NCBI RefSeq assembly: GCF_000381365.1 | Contig: NZ_KB905466.1 | Coordinates: 2,423,029-2,487,028, forward strand | DNA from: Bacteroides salyersiae WAL 10018 = DSM 18765 = JCM 12988 | GTDB lineage: Bacteria > Bacteroidota > Bacteroidia > Bacteroidales > Bacteroidaceae | Length of the DNA: 64,000 nucleotides | Reading direction: 5' to 3' | Part shown: in pieces, positions 10,048 through 18,967 of the stretch | Layout: every line of letters starts with the position of its first letter | Position numbering within the stretch: position 1 is the stretch's first letter | Position numbers and translations under genes: made by a program | The notes under the pieces: model-generated | Databases searched by the model: none | What the model saw: only the letters and a program-made list of their open reading frames with translations | Told to the model about the DNA's origin: nothing

Positions 10048-10361
10048 CATACTATTCTGAAATAGCAACTACATGATACAAACAAAAAGAAAATATGACA
10101 AACATAGTGTCCCCAAATGGATGTGCTACGATGTTTTTGACAGAACGATAAAGCTGTTTTCTACCGATACGTTTTCAAAGCCGTAATTTACAATAGCTAT
10201 AAAAGATGAAGTGGAGTTATTGGTTTCCACTATTGAACAAGCTTTTTGAGAATGCCTGCTGCTTACACCACAACAAATACAGATAATTAATATGGAATCA
10301 GCAACTATCTATTCCTGCTTTCGTATTTATGAGAGTTGTTGTCTTTTAAGAATATTCAACT

Positions 10362-10444
10362 CGTTTCTCGGTGAGAAACGCTCCGTTGCCCGTAGAGAAT
10401 CGGTGCGTTTCTCTACGACAAACGCTTCGATTCTCACCGAGAAA
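10362..10444. repeat. Cluster of alternating GAGAAWCG motifs forming nested hairpins
   Basis: Five copies of the octamer GAGAA(A/T)CG occur in 74 bp, in alternating orientation: 10362-10369 (reverse), 10373-10380 (forward), 10395-10402 (forward), 10406-10413 (reverse) and 10428-10435 (reverse). The outer arms at 10364-10380 and 10428-10444 match as an inverted repeat at 16 of 17 positions. An inner perfect pair is CGTAGAGAA (10391-10399) with TTCTCTACG (10409-10417). The result is a cruciform-capable structure with nested stems. Function unknown. Confidence 0.75.
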
Positions 10445-10615
10445 AAAAGGAAACATATAACTTGTTGGTATTCAACAATTTGCCCAGCAGCAAAAGAGTC
10501 ATCTATTTTCAACTGTCAAATCATATCTTTATCCCCCTATTTTCTCTATAATTACATATCAGAAATCACAACATTCATTCAGGCTATTCGAATCATCTAC
10601 CGGATAATTGAGAGA

Positions 10616-10681
10616 TTTTTATAAGTTATGATAAATAAAACCACTATATTTACGATATTTATTAACCATAACTTATAAAAA
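10616..10681 (+). promoter_or_regulatory. 15-bp perfect inverted repeat flanking a probable promoter, abutting the next start codon
   Basis: TTTTTATAAGTTATG (10616-10630) and CATAACTTATAAAAA (10667-10681) are perfectly inverted, 36 bp apart. The second arm ends at the base before the ATG at 10682. Between them lies TATATTTA (10645-10652), one base from the Bacteroides -7 consensus TAnnTTTG. The right arm would occupy the short 5' leader and ribosome-binding region. The layout suits an operator pair or a translation-controlling structure. It is shorter than typical invertible promoters of Bacteroides. Confidence 0.55.
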
Positions 10682-11083
10682 ATGGACTTTTTCGATCTCC
10701 TATTCGGGCCGATTGGGCCCTCACTTCAATTTATTTTCAAAATCGGATATATACCCAATGAAAATGATTTCTTGGAACTTACAGAAGACCAATATGCTGC
10801 ATATGTCAAACAGTGTGGCGAGATAAAAGGAAAAATTTACATGTTCTCTCCACAAAATCCACATTTTTCCATGGATGATGACTATAACGAAATTTCATGT
10901 CTTGATGAAGAGGACTTACGAGGATTTAAAGATGCGGAACAGCTCATACAACACTATTGTGATAACTCCAAACAAATCTTCAAAACGACTGAAGAAAAAT
11001 TACAGTATATGGCTTCAGCTTTGCCAGAGGTATTTTCCAAGGATACTCCCTATGAGAAATACCATCACATGTCAATTCATTGA
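10682..11083 (+). CDS. Small acidic protein of unknown function
   Basis: This encodes a 133-residue cytoplasmic-looking protein with no signal peptide and no clear transmembrane segment. It begins MDFFDLLFGPIGPSLQF and is rich in acidic and aromatic residues (MDDDYNEISCLDEEDLRGF). I do not recognise the family and see no catalytic motif. There is no visible Shine-Dalgarno sequence, which is common in this group. The start codon directly follows the right arm of a perfect inverted repeat, and no other in-frame ATG occurs before residue 50. The gene stands alone between a repeat-rich gap and the convergent carboxypeptidase gene, whose stop is 15 bp away. It could be an orphan accessory gene such as an immunity-type protein, but that is a guess. 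Confidence 0.65.
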   Translation: MDFFDLLFGPIGPSLQFIFKIGYIPNENDFLELTEDQYAAYVKQCGEIKGKIYMFSPQNPHFSMDDDYNEISCLDEEDLRGFKDAEQLIQHYCDNSKQIFKTTEEKLQYMASALPEVFSKDTPYEKYHHMSIH

Positions 11084-11098
11084 GTTCACTAACCTTAG

Positions 11099-12499
11099 CT
11101 ATTCACAAAGCACTTCACACACCTTGTCCTGAAATTCTCTGGCTTTTGCGGCCGAGAGAACATTCTGATTCATGATGGCAAAAGCTATTTCATGCCCGTT
11201 GGCAGCTTTCAGATAACCGGCTAACGCATTGATAGCGGTATAGGAACCGGTTTTGGCATGGACATTCTTATACGCTTTACTCTGCTTCATCCGGTACTTC
11301 AATGTCCCGTCTACACCGGCAACAGGAAGTGCTTTATAGAGTTTCCGGAATACTTCCGTGCGGGAATATGCGAATTTCAAGAAATCGACTAAAAGGGCAG
11401 GGGAGAGGTAGTCATAGTTGGAAAGACCGCAACCATCGGCTATTTTGTAACGGTCGGGGTTGTGTCCCAACTGTTTTATCATTCTATTTATTTCGGCAAT
11501 CCCTTCTTTGGCGGACACATATCTTTTACCGGTAGCCTGTGCCCCCAAACGACAAAACAAAGCCTCCGCACTCAAGTTATCACTCTCTTTCATGACCTGA
11601 TTCAAGACATCCTGCACCGGACGCTCCCAACGAACCATGCAAGCCGACAAACTATCGGGAACAAAGACCGAAAAATCATATTCATGGGACACATCGATAC
11701 CGCGATCACGAAGTTTCTCTAAAAAAGCATGCATAAAGAAATCCTGTGAAGAAAAAACATTGATATCGACACTGCGTTTTCCTTCTACATTACCCGTGAC
11801 CGTGATGTTGTTCTTATTCTGAAGCCATCCCCGGGTCACGGCAAACTTTCCGGCAGAAGGAGTACGCGTCTGTGCTGTGTTGTGAAGAGAATAATAAGAG
11901 GATACAGGATAACAGGATACCTTTGCAGTATCACCGGGAGCAGCACCGGGAGCAACTGTAACCGTAACCATCCCTTTGTGGTACATCAAAGGAGAGAGAT
12001 AAGGCTGATAAGCTTCCGGCGTATCATCCCATGCCCAGCCGGCACCCCAATAAAGAGAATCTTTCATGGAGATATCCCCGTAGATTTTACCACTAATAAC
12101 GGAAAAAGGGAAAGTGATGACATTATCCACCAATGAATCCATGCTATGTTCGTCAAATTCGGGATCGAACCCTCCTATCACATATAAATCTCCGCGAAGC
12201 GTGTCATGCTCAATCGTTCCTTTATACCACACTTCAGTACGGAACGGCTCATCGGCATCGGGGCGTGAAAGAGCCGTAATGGCAGTCAGCAGCTTCATGG
12301 TCGATGCAGGCCGCGAAAGTTTCGTATCCCGATGGGTATAGAGGGATTTCCTTGCAGTAAGGTCATACACGGATATGCCGACTTCGGAACCTTCGGGTAA
12401 AGTTCGCAATAAGGCGTTGATACGCGAAGAAAGCACCTCCTGCCCCCATAAAACGGGAAGGCAGGAGGATAGTATAAGGAATAGGAGTAATCTTTGCAT
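11099..12499 (-). CDS. dacB: PBP4-type D-alanyl-D-alanine carboxypeptidase/endopeptidase
   Basis: This periplasmic penicillin-binding protein of peptidase family S13 trims or cross-cuts peptidoglycan peptides. It has 466 residues, including a signal peptide that ends near residue 20. The three active-site motifs are visible: SxxK as STMK at residues 66-69 (PASTMKLLTAITAL), SxN as SDN in KESDNLSAEALF, and KTG in HAKTGSYTAINALAGY. The insertion between the first two motifs is typical of class C low-mass PBPs such as DacB. It is the last gene of a minus-strand run, 16 bp after the dihydrolipoamide dehydrogenase gene, and converges on the small unknown gene. Confidence 0.93.
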   Translation of the reverse strand: MQRLLLFLILSSCLPVLWGQEVLSSRINALLRTLPEGSEVGISVYDLTARKSLYTHRDTKLSRPASTMKLLTAITALSRPDADEPFRTEVWYKGTIEHDTLRGDLYVIGGFDPEFDEHSMDSLVDNVITFPFSVISGKIYGDISMKDSLYWGAGWAWDDTPEAYQPYLSPLMYHKGMVTVTVAPGAAPGDTAKVSCYPVSSYYSLHNTAQTRTPSAGKFAVTRGWLQNKNNITVTGNVEGKRSVDINVFSSQDFFMHAFLEKLRDRGIDVSHEYDFSVFVPDSLSACMVRWERPVQDVLNQVMKESDNLSAEALFCRLGAQATGKRYVSAKEGIAEINRMIKQLGHNPDRYKIADGCGLSNYDYLSPALLVDFLKFAYSRTEVFRKLYKALPVAGVDGTLKYRMKQSKAYKNVHAKTGSYTAINALAGYLKAANGHEIAFAIMNQNVLSAAKAREFQDKVCEVLCE

Positions 12500-12515
12500 A
12501 AATTTGGAATCTTGA

Positions 12516-13859
12516 TCAAAGGGCTTCTCTGAATATTTCGGCTACCGTGGGGTGGGGGAATACGATTTTCTTCCACTCCGCAACGGTCAGTTTCATTTCT
12601 ACAGCCATGCCGGCAAGGGTAATGATCTCGGAAGCCGGATTGCCAAGGATATGAGCCCCTAAGATCGTCTTATCTTCACCGATAAAGACTTTACACATAC
12701 CGTTCACCCCCTCGTTCTCGGCTACGAAGCGACCGGAATAGGCCATCGGTAATTTAATGACATGAAAAGGAATTCCTTTGGCCAACAGGCTCTCTTCGGT
12801 CTGGCCTACCCCTGCAATCTCCGGATTGGTATACACTACACCGGGGATGGCACGATAACTCATCGTATCTTCTTTATCGAGAATGGCATGTACGGCGACT
12901 TCCGCTTCGCGAACAGCCGTATGGGCCAGTAGAGAGAATCCCGTAAGATCGCCACAGACATATACTCCCGGCACGGAAGCCTGCATCTTATTATTGACAG
13001 CGACATTACCGCGTTCTGTCAGTACCAGTCCCAGATTTTCCAATCCGAAGCCTTTGGTTACAGGCCGGCGGCCGACACTCATCAGGATCTTCCCTGCAAC
13101 CACGCTTCCCGTACCTTCGGCATTTTCATAAGCCACAGCCACGCCACCGTCATTCGGTGACAAAGAGGTGACTTTCGTACTAAGCAGGAATTTTACCCCC
13201 CGTTTGGCATATTCGGCACGAAGCAGGGCAGAGAGCTCTTTGTCCATTCCATTCAATATTTCGTCGAGCATCTCGACAACCGTCACCTGTACACCGAGAC
13301 TACTGAAAAAAGAAGCAAATTCCATTCCGATGACACCTCCGCCCACAATGGCTAATGAGGCCGGCAACTCTTTATTGTCGAGCGCATCCCGATGTGTCCA
13401 GTAATCCACGGTATCGATGCCTGCAAACGGCGGGATAAATGTTTCCGAACCCGTACAAATAATCAGATTCTCACATTCGTAACTGTCTTCACCGCAACGG
13501 ACGGTATTCTTGTCGATGATATACGCTTCGCCGTTCACAACCGTTACGTTGTTGGAAGCAAGCTTGCCTTTTACACCCAATACCAATTTACGTACTACTT
13601 TACTTTTACGGGCAATTATCTTTGCCAGATCGAAAGAGACTTCCGGCACATTCACCGCATATTTAGAGGCATGCCTAACTCCGTCATACGTCTTTGCCGA
13701 ATAAAGCAAAGTCTTGGTAGGGATGCATCCTTCATTCAGGCAGACTCCGCCTAAATTCTGTTTTTCGAAAAGCAAAACGCTCAGTCCGGCCTTACCGGCA
13801 GTTTCGGCAGCCGTATAGCCCGCAGGGCCGCCGCCAATGATAATTACCTGGTATTTCAT
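12516..13859 (-). CDS. lpdA: Dihydrolipoamide dehydrogenase (E3)
   Basis: This cytoplasmic flavoprotein reoxidises dihydrolipoamide in 2-oxoacid dehydrogenase or glycine cleavage complexes. The FAD-binding motif IIIGGGPAGYTAAE is at the N-terminus. The redox disulfide is in GGVCLNEGCIPTKTLL. A second dinucleotide-binding motif VGGGVIGMEFASFF binds NAD. The C-terminal catalytic His-Glu pair is in FPHPTVAEIFREAL. Length (about 447 residues) is slightly shorter than the usual 460-475. I chose the ATG at 13859 (MKYQVII). An ATG at 13868 is also in frame and would overlap the preceding gene's stop by eight bases, which could give translational coupling. No partner E1/E2 genes are nearby. Confidence 0.93.
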   Translation of the reverse strand: MKYQVIIIGGGPAGYTAAETAGKAGLSVLLFEKQNLGGVCLNEGCIPTKTLLYSAKTYDGVRHASKYAVNVPEVSFDLAKIIARKSKVVRKLVLGVKGKLASNNVTVVNGEAYIIDKNTVRCGEDSYECENLIICTGSETFIPPFAGIDTVDYWTHRDALDNKELPASLAIVGGGVIGMEFASFFSSLGVQVTVVEMLDEILNGMDKELSALLRAEYAKRGVKFLLSTKVTSLSPNDGGVAVAYENAEGTGSVVAGKILMSVGRRPVTKGFGLENLGLVLTERGNVAVNNKMQASVPGVYVCGDLTGFSLLAHTAVREAEVAVHAILDKEDTMSYRAIPGVVYTNPEIAGVGQTEESLLAKGIPFHVIKLPMAYSGRFVAENEGVNGMCKVFIGEDKTILGAHILGNPASEIITLAGMAVEMKLTVAEWKKIVFPHPTVAEIFREAL

Positions 13860-13860
13860 A

Positions 13861-14268
13861 TTATTCATTATTAGATTGGATTCTTCTCTTCTCCACCGAC
13901 TCGATGAATTCCCGTTCTTTGACAGGCATTACCGATGCATATTTCTCTTGGCCGTACTCTATGAGCAGATACTCCGTCACTGAAAACCGGCCGAATTTCA
14001 TCGAATGGTGCTTCCGTATGGAAATGATATCTTTGATGGGAATTGTTTTTTTACGTGTAAAACGTCCATAAGAAAGGATCAGTTCTCCTTCCGGCGTAAC
14101 GGTATAAGTGGTGTGAATCACCTGTTCGATCACCACGATCAACAGCAACATCATAAAAACAGCAAGCAGAATATACTTGCACCAGAGAAAGCCAAACGCA
14201 TTTGCTCCCAATACAATCAGCAGGAAATATTGATACCAGGCAATACGGGCATGGAAGATTCGGTTCAT
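13861..14268 (-). CDS. Membrane protein with PH-like domain (DUF304 type)
   Basis: This encodes a small inner-membrane protein of about 135 residues. Two adjacent hydrophobic segments near residues 12-45 (YQYFLLIVLGANAFGFLW, ILLAVFMMLLLIVVI) are followed by a bacterial PH-like domain (YTVTPEGELILSYGRFTRKKTIPIKDI). The role is unknown. The longer reading from 14298 would place a near-consensus -7 box (14287-14294) inside the gene, so I chose the Met at 14268. It is the first gene of the operon with lpdA and dacB and is divergent from nadB. Confidence 0.75.
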   Translation of the reverse strand: MNRIFHARIAWYQYFLLIVLGANAFGFLWCKYILLAVFMMLLLIVVIEQVIHTTYTVTPEGELILSYGRFTRKKTIPIKDIISIRKHHSMKFGRFSVTEYLLIEYGQEKYASVMPVKEREFIESVEKRRIQSNNE

Positions 14269-14286
14269 TTTGTCAGATTTTTGCTG

Positions 14287-14294
14287 CCAAGTTA
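14287..14294 (-). promoter_or_regulatory. Probable -7 box for the PH-protein/lpdA/dacB operon
   Basis: On the minus strand the bases read TAACTTGG, one mismatch from the Bacteroides -7 consensus TAnnTTTG, about 18 bp before the chosen start at 14268. Confidence 0.45.
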
Positions 14295-14346
14295 GCAATT
14301 TTATGAATTAATGGCAACGAAAAGTACAATGAAAACAGTTATTTTG

Positions 14347-14354
14347 TAGTTTTG
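14347..14354 (+). promoter_or_regulatory. -7 box for nadB
   Basis: TAGTTTTG is a perfect match to TAnnTTTG and lies 20 bp before the nadB ATG, predicting a leader of about 15 nt. Confidence 0.65.
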
Positions 14355-14374
14355 CGGTAATAAACATTTAGATT

Positions 14375-15946
14375 ATGGTTAAAAAGTTCGATTTCCTCGT
14401 CATCGGTTCCGGTATTGCCGGAATGAGTTTTGCCCTAAAAGTGGCACACAAAGGAAAAGTAGCCCTTATCTGTAAAAGCGGTTTGGAAGAAGCCAACACC
14501 TATTTTGCACAAGGAGGAGTAGCCTCGGTCACCAATCTGCTGGTAGACAATTTCGATAAACACATAGAAGATACGATGATTGCCGGTGACTGGATAAGCG
14601 ATCGCGCCGCCGTAGAAAAAGTCGTACGCGAAGCTCCCGCACAAATTGAAGCGCTCATCAACTGGGGAGTGGATTTTGATAAAAATGAAAAAGGCGAGTT
14701 CGACCTGCACCGCGAAGGAGGGCACTCGGAATTCCGCATTCTCCACCACAAAGACAATACCGGCGCCGAAATACAGGACAGTCTTATCAGAGCCGTACAA
14801 CGGCATCCCAATATTACGGTTATCGAAAATCATTTCGCCATTGAGATACTGACACAGCACCATTTAGGGGTAACCGTTACCCGCCAGACACCGGACATCA
14901 AATGCTACGGTGCTTACATTCTTGACCCGAAAACCGGAAAGGTAGATACCTATCTGGCCAAGGTGACGCTGATGGCAACCGGCGGCGTAGGAGCCGTATA
15001 CCAGACAACGACCAATCCGTTGGTAGCTACCGGAGACGGCATCGCCATGGTTTACCGTGCCAAAGGAACGGTGAAGGACATGGAGTTCGTACAGTTTCAC
15101 CCGACAGCGCTCTATCATCCGGGCGACCGTCCGTCTTTCCTGATTACCGAAGCCATGCGTGGATACGGTGCCGTGCTCCGTACGATGGACGGTAAAGAGT
15201 TCATGCAAAAGTATGACCCGCGCCTTTCACTCGCACCACGGGACATCGTAGCACGTGCCATCGACAACGAAATGAAGAACCGGGGAGACGACCACGTTTA
15301 CCTTGACGTGACCCATAAAGACCCGGAAGAGACCAAAAAACATTTCCCGAACATCTACGAGAAATGTCTCAGCTTAGGCATCGACATCACAAAAGACTAT
15401 ATCCCGGTAGCCCCGGCAGCCCATTATCTATGCGGAGGTATCCTGGTGGACCTGAATGCACAATCATCCATCGAACGCCTCTATGCGGTAGGCGAATGTT
15501 CCTGCACCGGCTTGCACGGTGGCAACCGCTTGGCATCCAATTCACTGATCGAAGCTGTGGTCTATGCCGATGCGGCCGCCAGACACACGTTAGAGGTAAT
15601 AGACCGGTATACCTACAACGAAGAAATTCCCGAATGGAACGATGAAGGTACCCGCTCACCGGAAGAGATGGTACTGATTACCCAAAGCATGAAAGAGGTA
15701 AACCAGATAATGAGTACCTACGTGGGTATCGTCCGCAGCGACCTCCGGCTCAAACGCGCATGGGATCGTCTGGACATCCTTTATGAAGAGACGGAAAGCC
15801 TGTTCAAGCGTAGCGTAGCCTCCAAAGAAATCTGCGAATTGCGCAACATGATCAATGTGGGTTATCTCATCATGCGTCAGGCTATGGAACGCAAGGAAAG
15901 CCGTGGATTGCATTACACGATCGATTATCCACACGCCAAGCAATAA
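14375..15946 (+). CDS. nadB: L-aspartate oxidase
   Basis: NadB oxidises L-aspartate to iminoaspartate, the first step of de novo NAD synthesis; NadA, encoded at 52712 in this window, takes the product on to quinolinate. This cytoplasmic flavoprotein has an N-terminal FAD motif (VIGSGIAGMSFALKVA). TYFAQGGVASV, the HREGGHSEFRILHHKDNTG substrate region and the EFVQFHPTALYHP block follow. GECSCTGLHGGNRLASNSL is the conserved flavin-proximal segment. The 523 residues fit the family, including the C-terminal helical domain (RNMINVGYLI region). It is transcribed from its own promoter, and a strong hairpin follows it. Confidence 0.97.
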   Translation: MVKKFDFLVIGSGIAGMSFALKVAHKGKVALICKSGLEEANTYFAQGGVASVTNLLVDNFDKHIEDTMIAGDWISDRAAVEKVVREAPAQIEALINWGVDFDKNEKGEFDLHREGGHSEFRILHHKDNTGAEIQDSLIRAVQRHPNITVIENHFAIEILTQHHLGVTVTRQTPDIKCYGAYILDPKTGKVDTYLAKVTLMATGGVGAVYQTTTNPLVATGDGIAMVYRAKGTVKDMEFVQFHPTALYHPGDRPSFLITEAMRGYGAVLRTMDGKEFMQKYDPRLSLAPRDIVARAIDNEMKNRGDDHVYLDVTHKDPEETKKHFPNIYEKCLSLGIDITKDYIPVAPAAHYLCGGILVDLNAQSSIERLYAVGECSCTGLHGGNRLASNSLIEAVVYADAAARHTLEVIDRYTYNEEIPEWNDEGTRSPEEMVLITQSMKEVNQIMSTYVGIVRSDLRLKRAWDRLDILYEETESLFKRSVASKEICELRNMINVGYLIMRQAMERKESRGLHYTIDYPHAKQ

Positions 15947-15969
15947 GGCCATTACAGATACACTTATTT

Positions 15970-16013
15970 CGCAGATTACACGGATTCTTATCACACCATC
16001 TGTGTAATCTGCG
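15970..16013 (+). terminator. Hairpin after nadB
   Basis: CGCAGATTACACGGAT (15970-15985) and ATCTGTGTAATCTGCG (15998-16013) pair at 15 of 16 positions, followed by CTTTAAAA. It probably ends the nadB transcript. A stem of this kind may also belong to a dispersed repeat family, which I cannot confirm from one copy. Confidence 0.65.
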
Positions 16014-16085
16014 CTTTAAAAGAGCATATCACTCTTTTTACATACCCTCACGACACCGAATAATCACCTCTAAAACTACCCGATC

Positions 16086-18965
16086 ATGAAGATGAAAAAC
16101 ATATATCCTCTGCTGGCAATCCTATTACTGCCCCTGTCACACGCAGCAGCAACAGACCACGAAACCACCAAGGACGGTGTCATCATCCGTCTCAAACAGA
16201 AAAGACCGGAAGATGTACAATCCATCCGTCTGCAAGTTATCAACGAGAAGATTATCCATGTATCGGCTACTCCCGAACGAACCTTTTCAGCGAAACCCAG
16301 TCTCATTTCCGTGTTCGATACCGGAAAACATCATCCCGACTTTACCGTCAAAGAAGAAAAAGAGTCAATCATTCTGTCTACCAGATCCTTGCATGCACGG
16401 ATAAGCCTTAACACCGGAGAAATCGGCTTCACTGACCCGGCAGGAAACCCTATCCTGAACGAAAACGAAGGGGGAGGAAAAACATTCCGCGCCATCGAGG
16501 TGGAGAACACCAAAGGATACGAACTCCGGCAGGTATTCGAGAGCTCCGACGATGAAGCATTTTACGGATTAGGACAGCATCAGGCCGATGAATTCAACTA
16601 CAAGGGAAAAAACGAGGAACTGTTCCAATACAATACCAAAGTAGCCGTACCTTTCGTCCTTTCCAATAAGAACTACGGGATCTTATGGGACAATTATTCA
16701 TTGAGCCGTTTTGGCGATCCACGGGACTATGCGCAGCTAAACGAAGCATTCCGGCTGTACGATAAAGAAGGCCGGGAAGGAGGACTGACAGGAACCTATA
16801 TTCCCCATCCGCAAAGAGGGAAAGATACACTGGTGCGTACGGAACCTTTTCTCTATTTCGAAAACTTGAAAGCCAACCGTGAATACCTCCCCGAAGGCTT
16901 TCCGCTGATGGGGGCCAACGTTACCTTTGAAGGCGAACTGGAAGCCTCAGAGAGCGGTTTACATCGCTTTCTGCTCTATTATGCCGGATATGTAAAAGTA
17001 TACCTCGACAACGAATTGCTGGTACCCGAACGCTGGCGCACGGCATGGAACCCCAACAGCTATAAGTTCACTGCCAACCTGCCAACCGGAAAACGAATCC
17101 CCCTGCGCATCGAATGGAAGCCCGATGGCGGCGAATCGTATTGCGGCCTGCGAGTGCTTACTCCCGTAACGGACAAAGAACAGAACAAGCTGTCGCTATT
17201 CAGCGAAATGGGTAATGAAATCGACTATTACTTTATCTACGGCAATTCCATGGATGAAGTGATCAGTGGATACCGTACACTGACAGGCAAAGCGCAGATC
17301 ATGCCCAAATGGGCGATGGGCTTCTGGCAGAGCCGCGAAAAATACAATACCCGCCGCGAATTGCTGGATGTACTCTACGAGTTCCGCCGTCGCCGAATTC
17401 CTCTCGACAACATCGTCATCGACTGGAACCACTGGCCGGAAAATGCCTGGGGAAGCCATGAATTCGATTTGAAGCGTTTCCCCGACCCGAAAGGAATGGT
17501 AGACTCCATACATGCCCTGAACGCCAAAATCATGATCAGCGTATGGCCCAAGTTCTACACAAATACCGGACATTTCAAGGAATTCGAGGAAAAAGGATGG
17601 ATGTATATGCAATCGGTGCGCGACAGCCTGCGCGACTGGGTAGGACCGGGATACAGATACGGCTTCTACGATGCCTACGACCCGGAAGCCCGGAAGCTAT
17701 TCTGGAAACAGATGCAGGACCATTACTGTCCGTTGGGCATTGATGCCTGGTGGATGGATGCCTCGGAACCCAATGTACGCGATTGTACGGACATGCAATA
17801 CCGTAAGGCACTTTGCGGACCGACCGCTCTGGGGCCGTCGACCCAGTACTTCAACGCTTATGCCTTGATGAACGCCGAAGCCATCTACGACGGACAACGC
17901 AAGATGGATCCCGATCGCCGAGTTTTCCTACTCACACGCTCCGGATTTGCCGGGCTGCAACGTTACAGCACAGCCACTTGGAGCGGAGACATCGCCACCC
18001 GGTGGGAAGATATGAAAGCACAGATCTCCGCCGGACTGAACTTTGCCATGAGCGGCATCCCCTACTGGACGATGGACATAGGAGGATTCTGTGTAGAACG
18101 CCGCTACGAAAAGGCACAGCGCGAATGGAACCGGACGAAAAAGGAGAATGCGGATTACAAAGAGTGGCGCGAACTAAACGCACGCTGGTATCAATTCGGT
18201 GCTTTCTGTCCGCTTTACCGCTCGCACGGACAGTTTCCTTACCGCGAGATATGGAACATCGCCCCGGAAGGGCATCCTGCTTATCAATCAATGGTTTACT
18301 ACACCCGGCTGAGATACCGGATGATGCCTTACATATATTCATTAGCAGGCATGACACATTTCAATGATTATACGATCATGCGCGCGTTGGTCATGGACTT
18401 CGGCAAGGACAAGAACGTATTAGACATCAGCGACCAGTTCATGTTCGGCCCTGCATTGATGGCCTGCCCGGTATATACCTATAAAGCCCGCCAGCGCAAA
18501 GTCTATTTCCCGGATGGCAACGGATGGTATGACTTCTACACCGGAAAGTACATTACAGGCGGACAAACACTTACCGTAGATGCCCCCTATGAACAGATTC
18601 CGCTCTATGTCCGTTCGGGCGCCATCCTCCCTTACGGTCCGGACCTGCAATACACAGGTGAGAAAACAGCTTCCGAAATCATTTTATACGTTTACACCGG
18701 ACAGGATGGGGCATTTACTCTCTACGAAGACGAAAATGAAAACTACAACTATGAAAAAGGCCAATATTCCATGATACCTTTCAAGTATGACGAAGCCACC
18801 CGTTCGCTGACCATCGGCAAGCGTCAGGGAGAATTTTCCGGGATGCTAAAAGAGAGGACTTTCCGTATTGTTACGGTAAGCCCTACCCAAATGCAGGCTT
18901 TCGACCCGGATGCATCCGGCAAAACCATCACTTACAACGGAGGCAAACAGACCATCCGGCTTTGA
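16086..18965 (+). CDS. GH31 family alpha-glycosidase with inserted PA14 domain (alpha-xylosidase-like)
   Basis: This exo-acting retaining glycosidase has 959 residues and a signal peptide (to about residue 22), so it is exported. The N-terminal beta-sandwich (DDEAFYGLGQHQADEFNY) is interrupted at about residues 270-365 by a PA14-like domain (SESGLHRFLLYYAGYVKVYLDNE starts it). This layout is seen in Bacteroides alpha-xylosidases. The barrel carries the nucleophile Asp558 in WWMDASEPN and the acid Asp635 in TWSGD. GIPYWTMDIGGF and a C-terminal sandwich follow (LYVYTGQDGAFTLYEDENE is part of it). It ends 2 bp from the convergent GH89 gene. Alpha-xylosidase or alpha-glucosidase are both possible; the PA14 insert favours a branched oligosaccharide substrate. 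Confidence 0.9.
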   Translation: MKMKNIYPLLAILLLPLSHAAATDHETTKDGVIIRLKQKRPEDVQSIRLQVINEKIIHVSATPERTFSAKPSLISVFDTGKHHPDFTVKEEKESIILSTRSLHARISLNTGEIGFTDPAGNPILNENEGGGKTFRAIEVENTKGYELRQVFESSDDEAFYGLGQHQADEFNYKGKNEELFQYNTKVAVPFVLSNKNYGILWDNYSLSRFGDPRDYAQLNEAFRLYDKEGREGGLTGTYIPHPQRGKDTLVRTEPFLYFENLKANREYLPEGFPLMGANVTFEGELEASESGLHRFLLYYAGYVKVYLDNELLVPERWRTAWNPNSYKFTANLPTGKRIPLRIEWKPDGGESYCGLRVLTPVTDKEQNKLSLFSEMGNEIDYYFIYGNSMDEVISGYRTLTGKAQIMPKWAMGFWQSREKYNTRRELLDVLYEFRRRRIPLDNIVIDWNHWPENAWGSHEFDLKRFPDPKGMVDSIHALNAKIMISVWPKFYTNTGHFKEFEEKGWMYMQSVRDSLRDWVGPGYRYGFYDAYDPEARKLFWKQMQDHYCPLGIDAWWMDASEPNVRDCTDMQYRKALCGPTALGPSTQYFNAYALMNAEAIYDGQRKMDPDRRVFLLTRSGFAGLQRYSTATWSGDIATRWEDMKAQISAGLNFAMSGIPYWTMDIGGFCVERRYEKAQREWNRTKKENADYKEWRELNARWYQFGAFCPLYRSHGQFPYREIWNIAPEGHPAYQSMVYYTRLRYRMMPYIYSLAGMTHFNDYTIMRALVMDFGKDKNVLDISDQFMFGPALMACPVYTYKARQRKVYFPDGNGWYDFYTGKYITGGQTLTVDAPYEQIPLYVRSGAILPYGPDLQYTGEKTASEIILYVYTGQDGAFTLYEDENENYNYEKGQYSMIPFKYDEATRSLTIGKRQGEFSGMLKERTFRIVTVSPTQMQAFDPDASGKTITYNGGKQTIRL

Positions 18966-18967
18966 CC

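Larger units (their letters stand above)
9958..10681. other. Gene-poor, repeat-rich intergenic stretch
   Basis: About 720 bp between the GH95 gene and the small unknown gene hold no convincing gene. The longest open frame (10292-10624) is built largely from the inverted repeats listed separately and has no recognisable protein features. The stretch contains three separate inverted-repeat systems (9972-10047, 10362-10444 and 10616-10681). The part from about 10090 to 10300 has short broken frames that may be a decayed gene, but nothing in them is recognisable. Confidence 0.6.

Noticed and set aside
10292..10624. A 110-codon open frame on the plus strand in the repeat-rich gap
   Set aside because: It is composed largely of the inverted repeats, has no recognisable domain and no promoter, and reads as chance.
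17813..18367. A 184-codon frame overlapping the GH31 gene on the same strand
   Set aside because: It is out of frame with a well-supported GH31 catalytic domain and is rich in Arg and His, as shadow frames often are.
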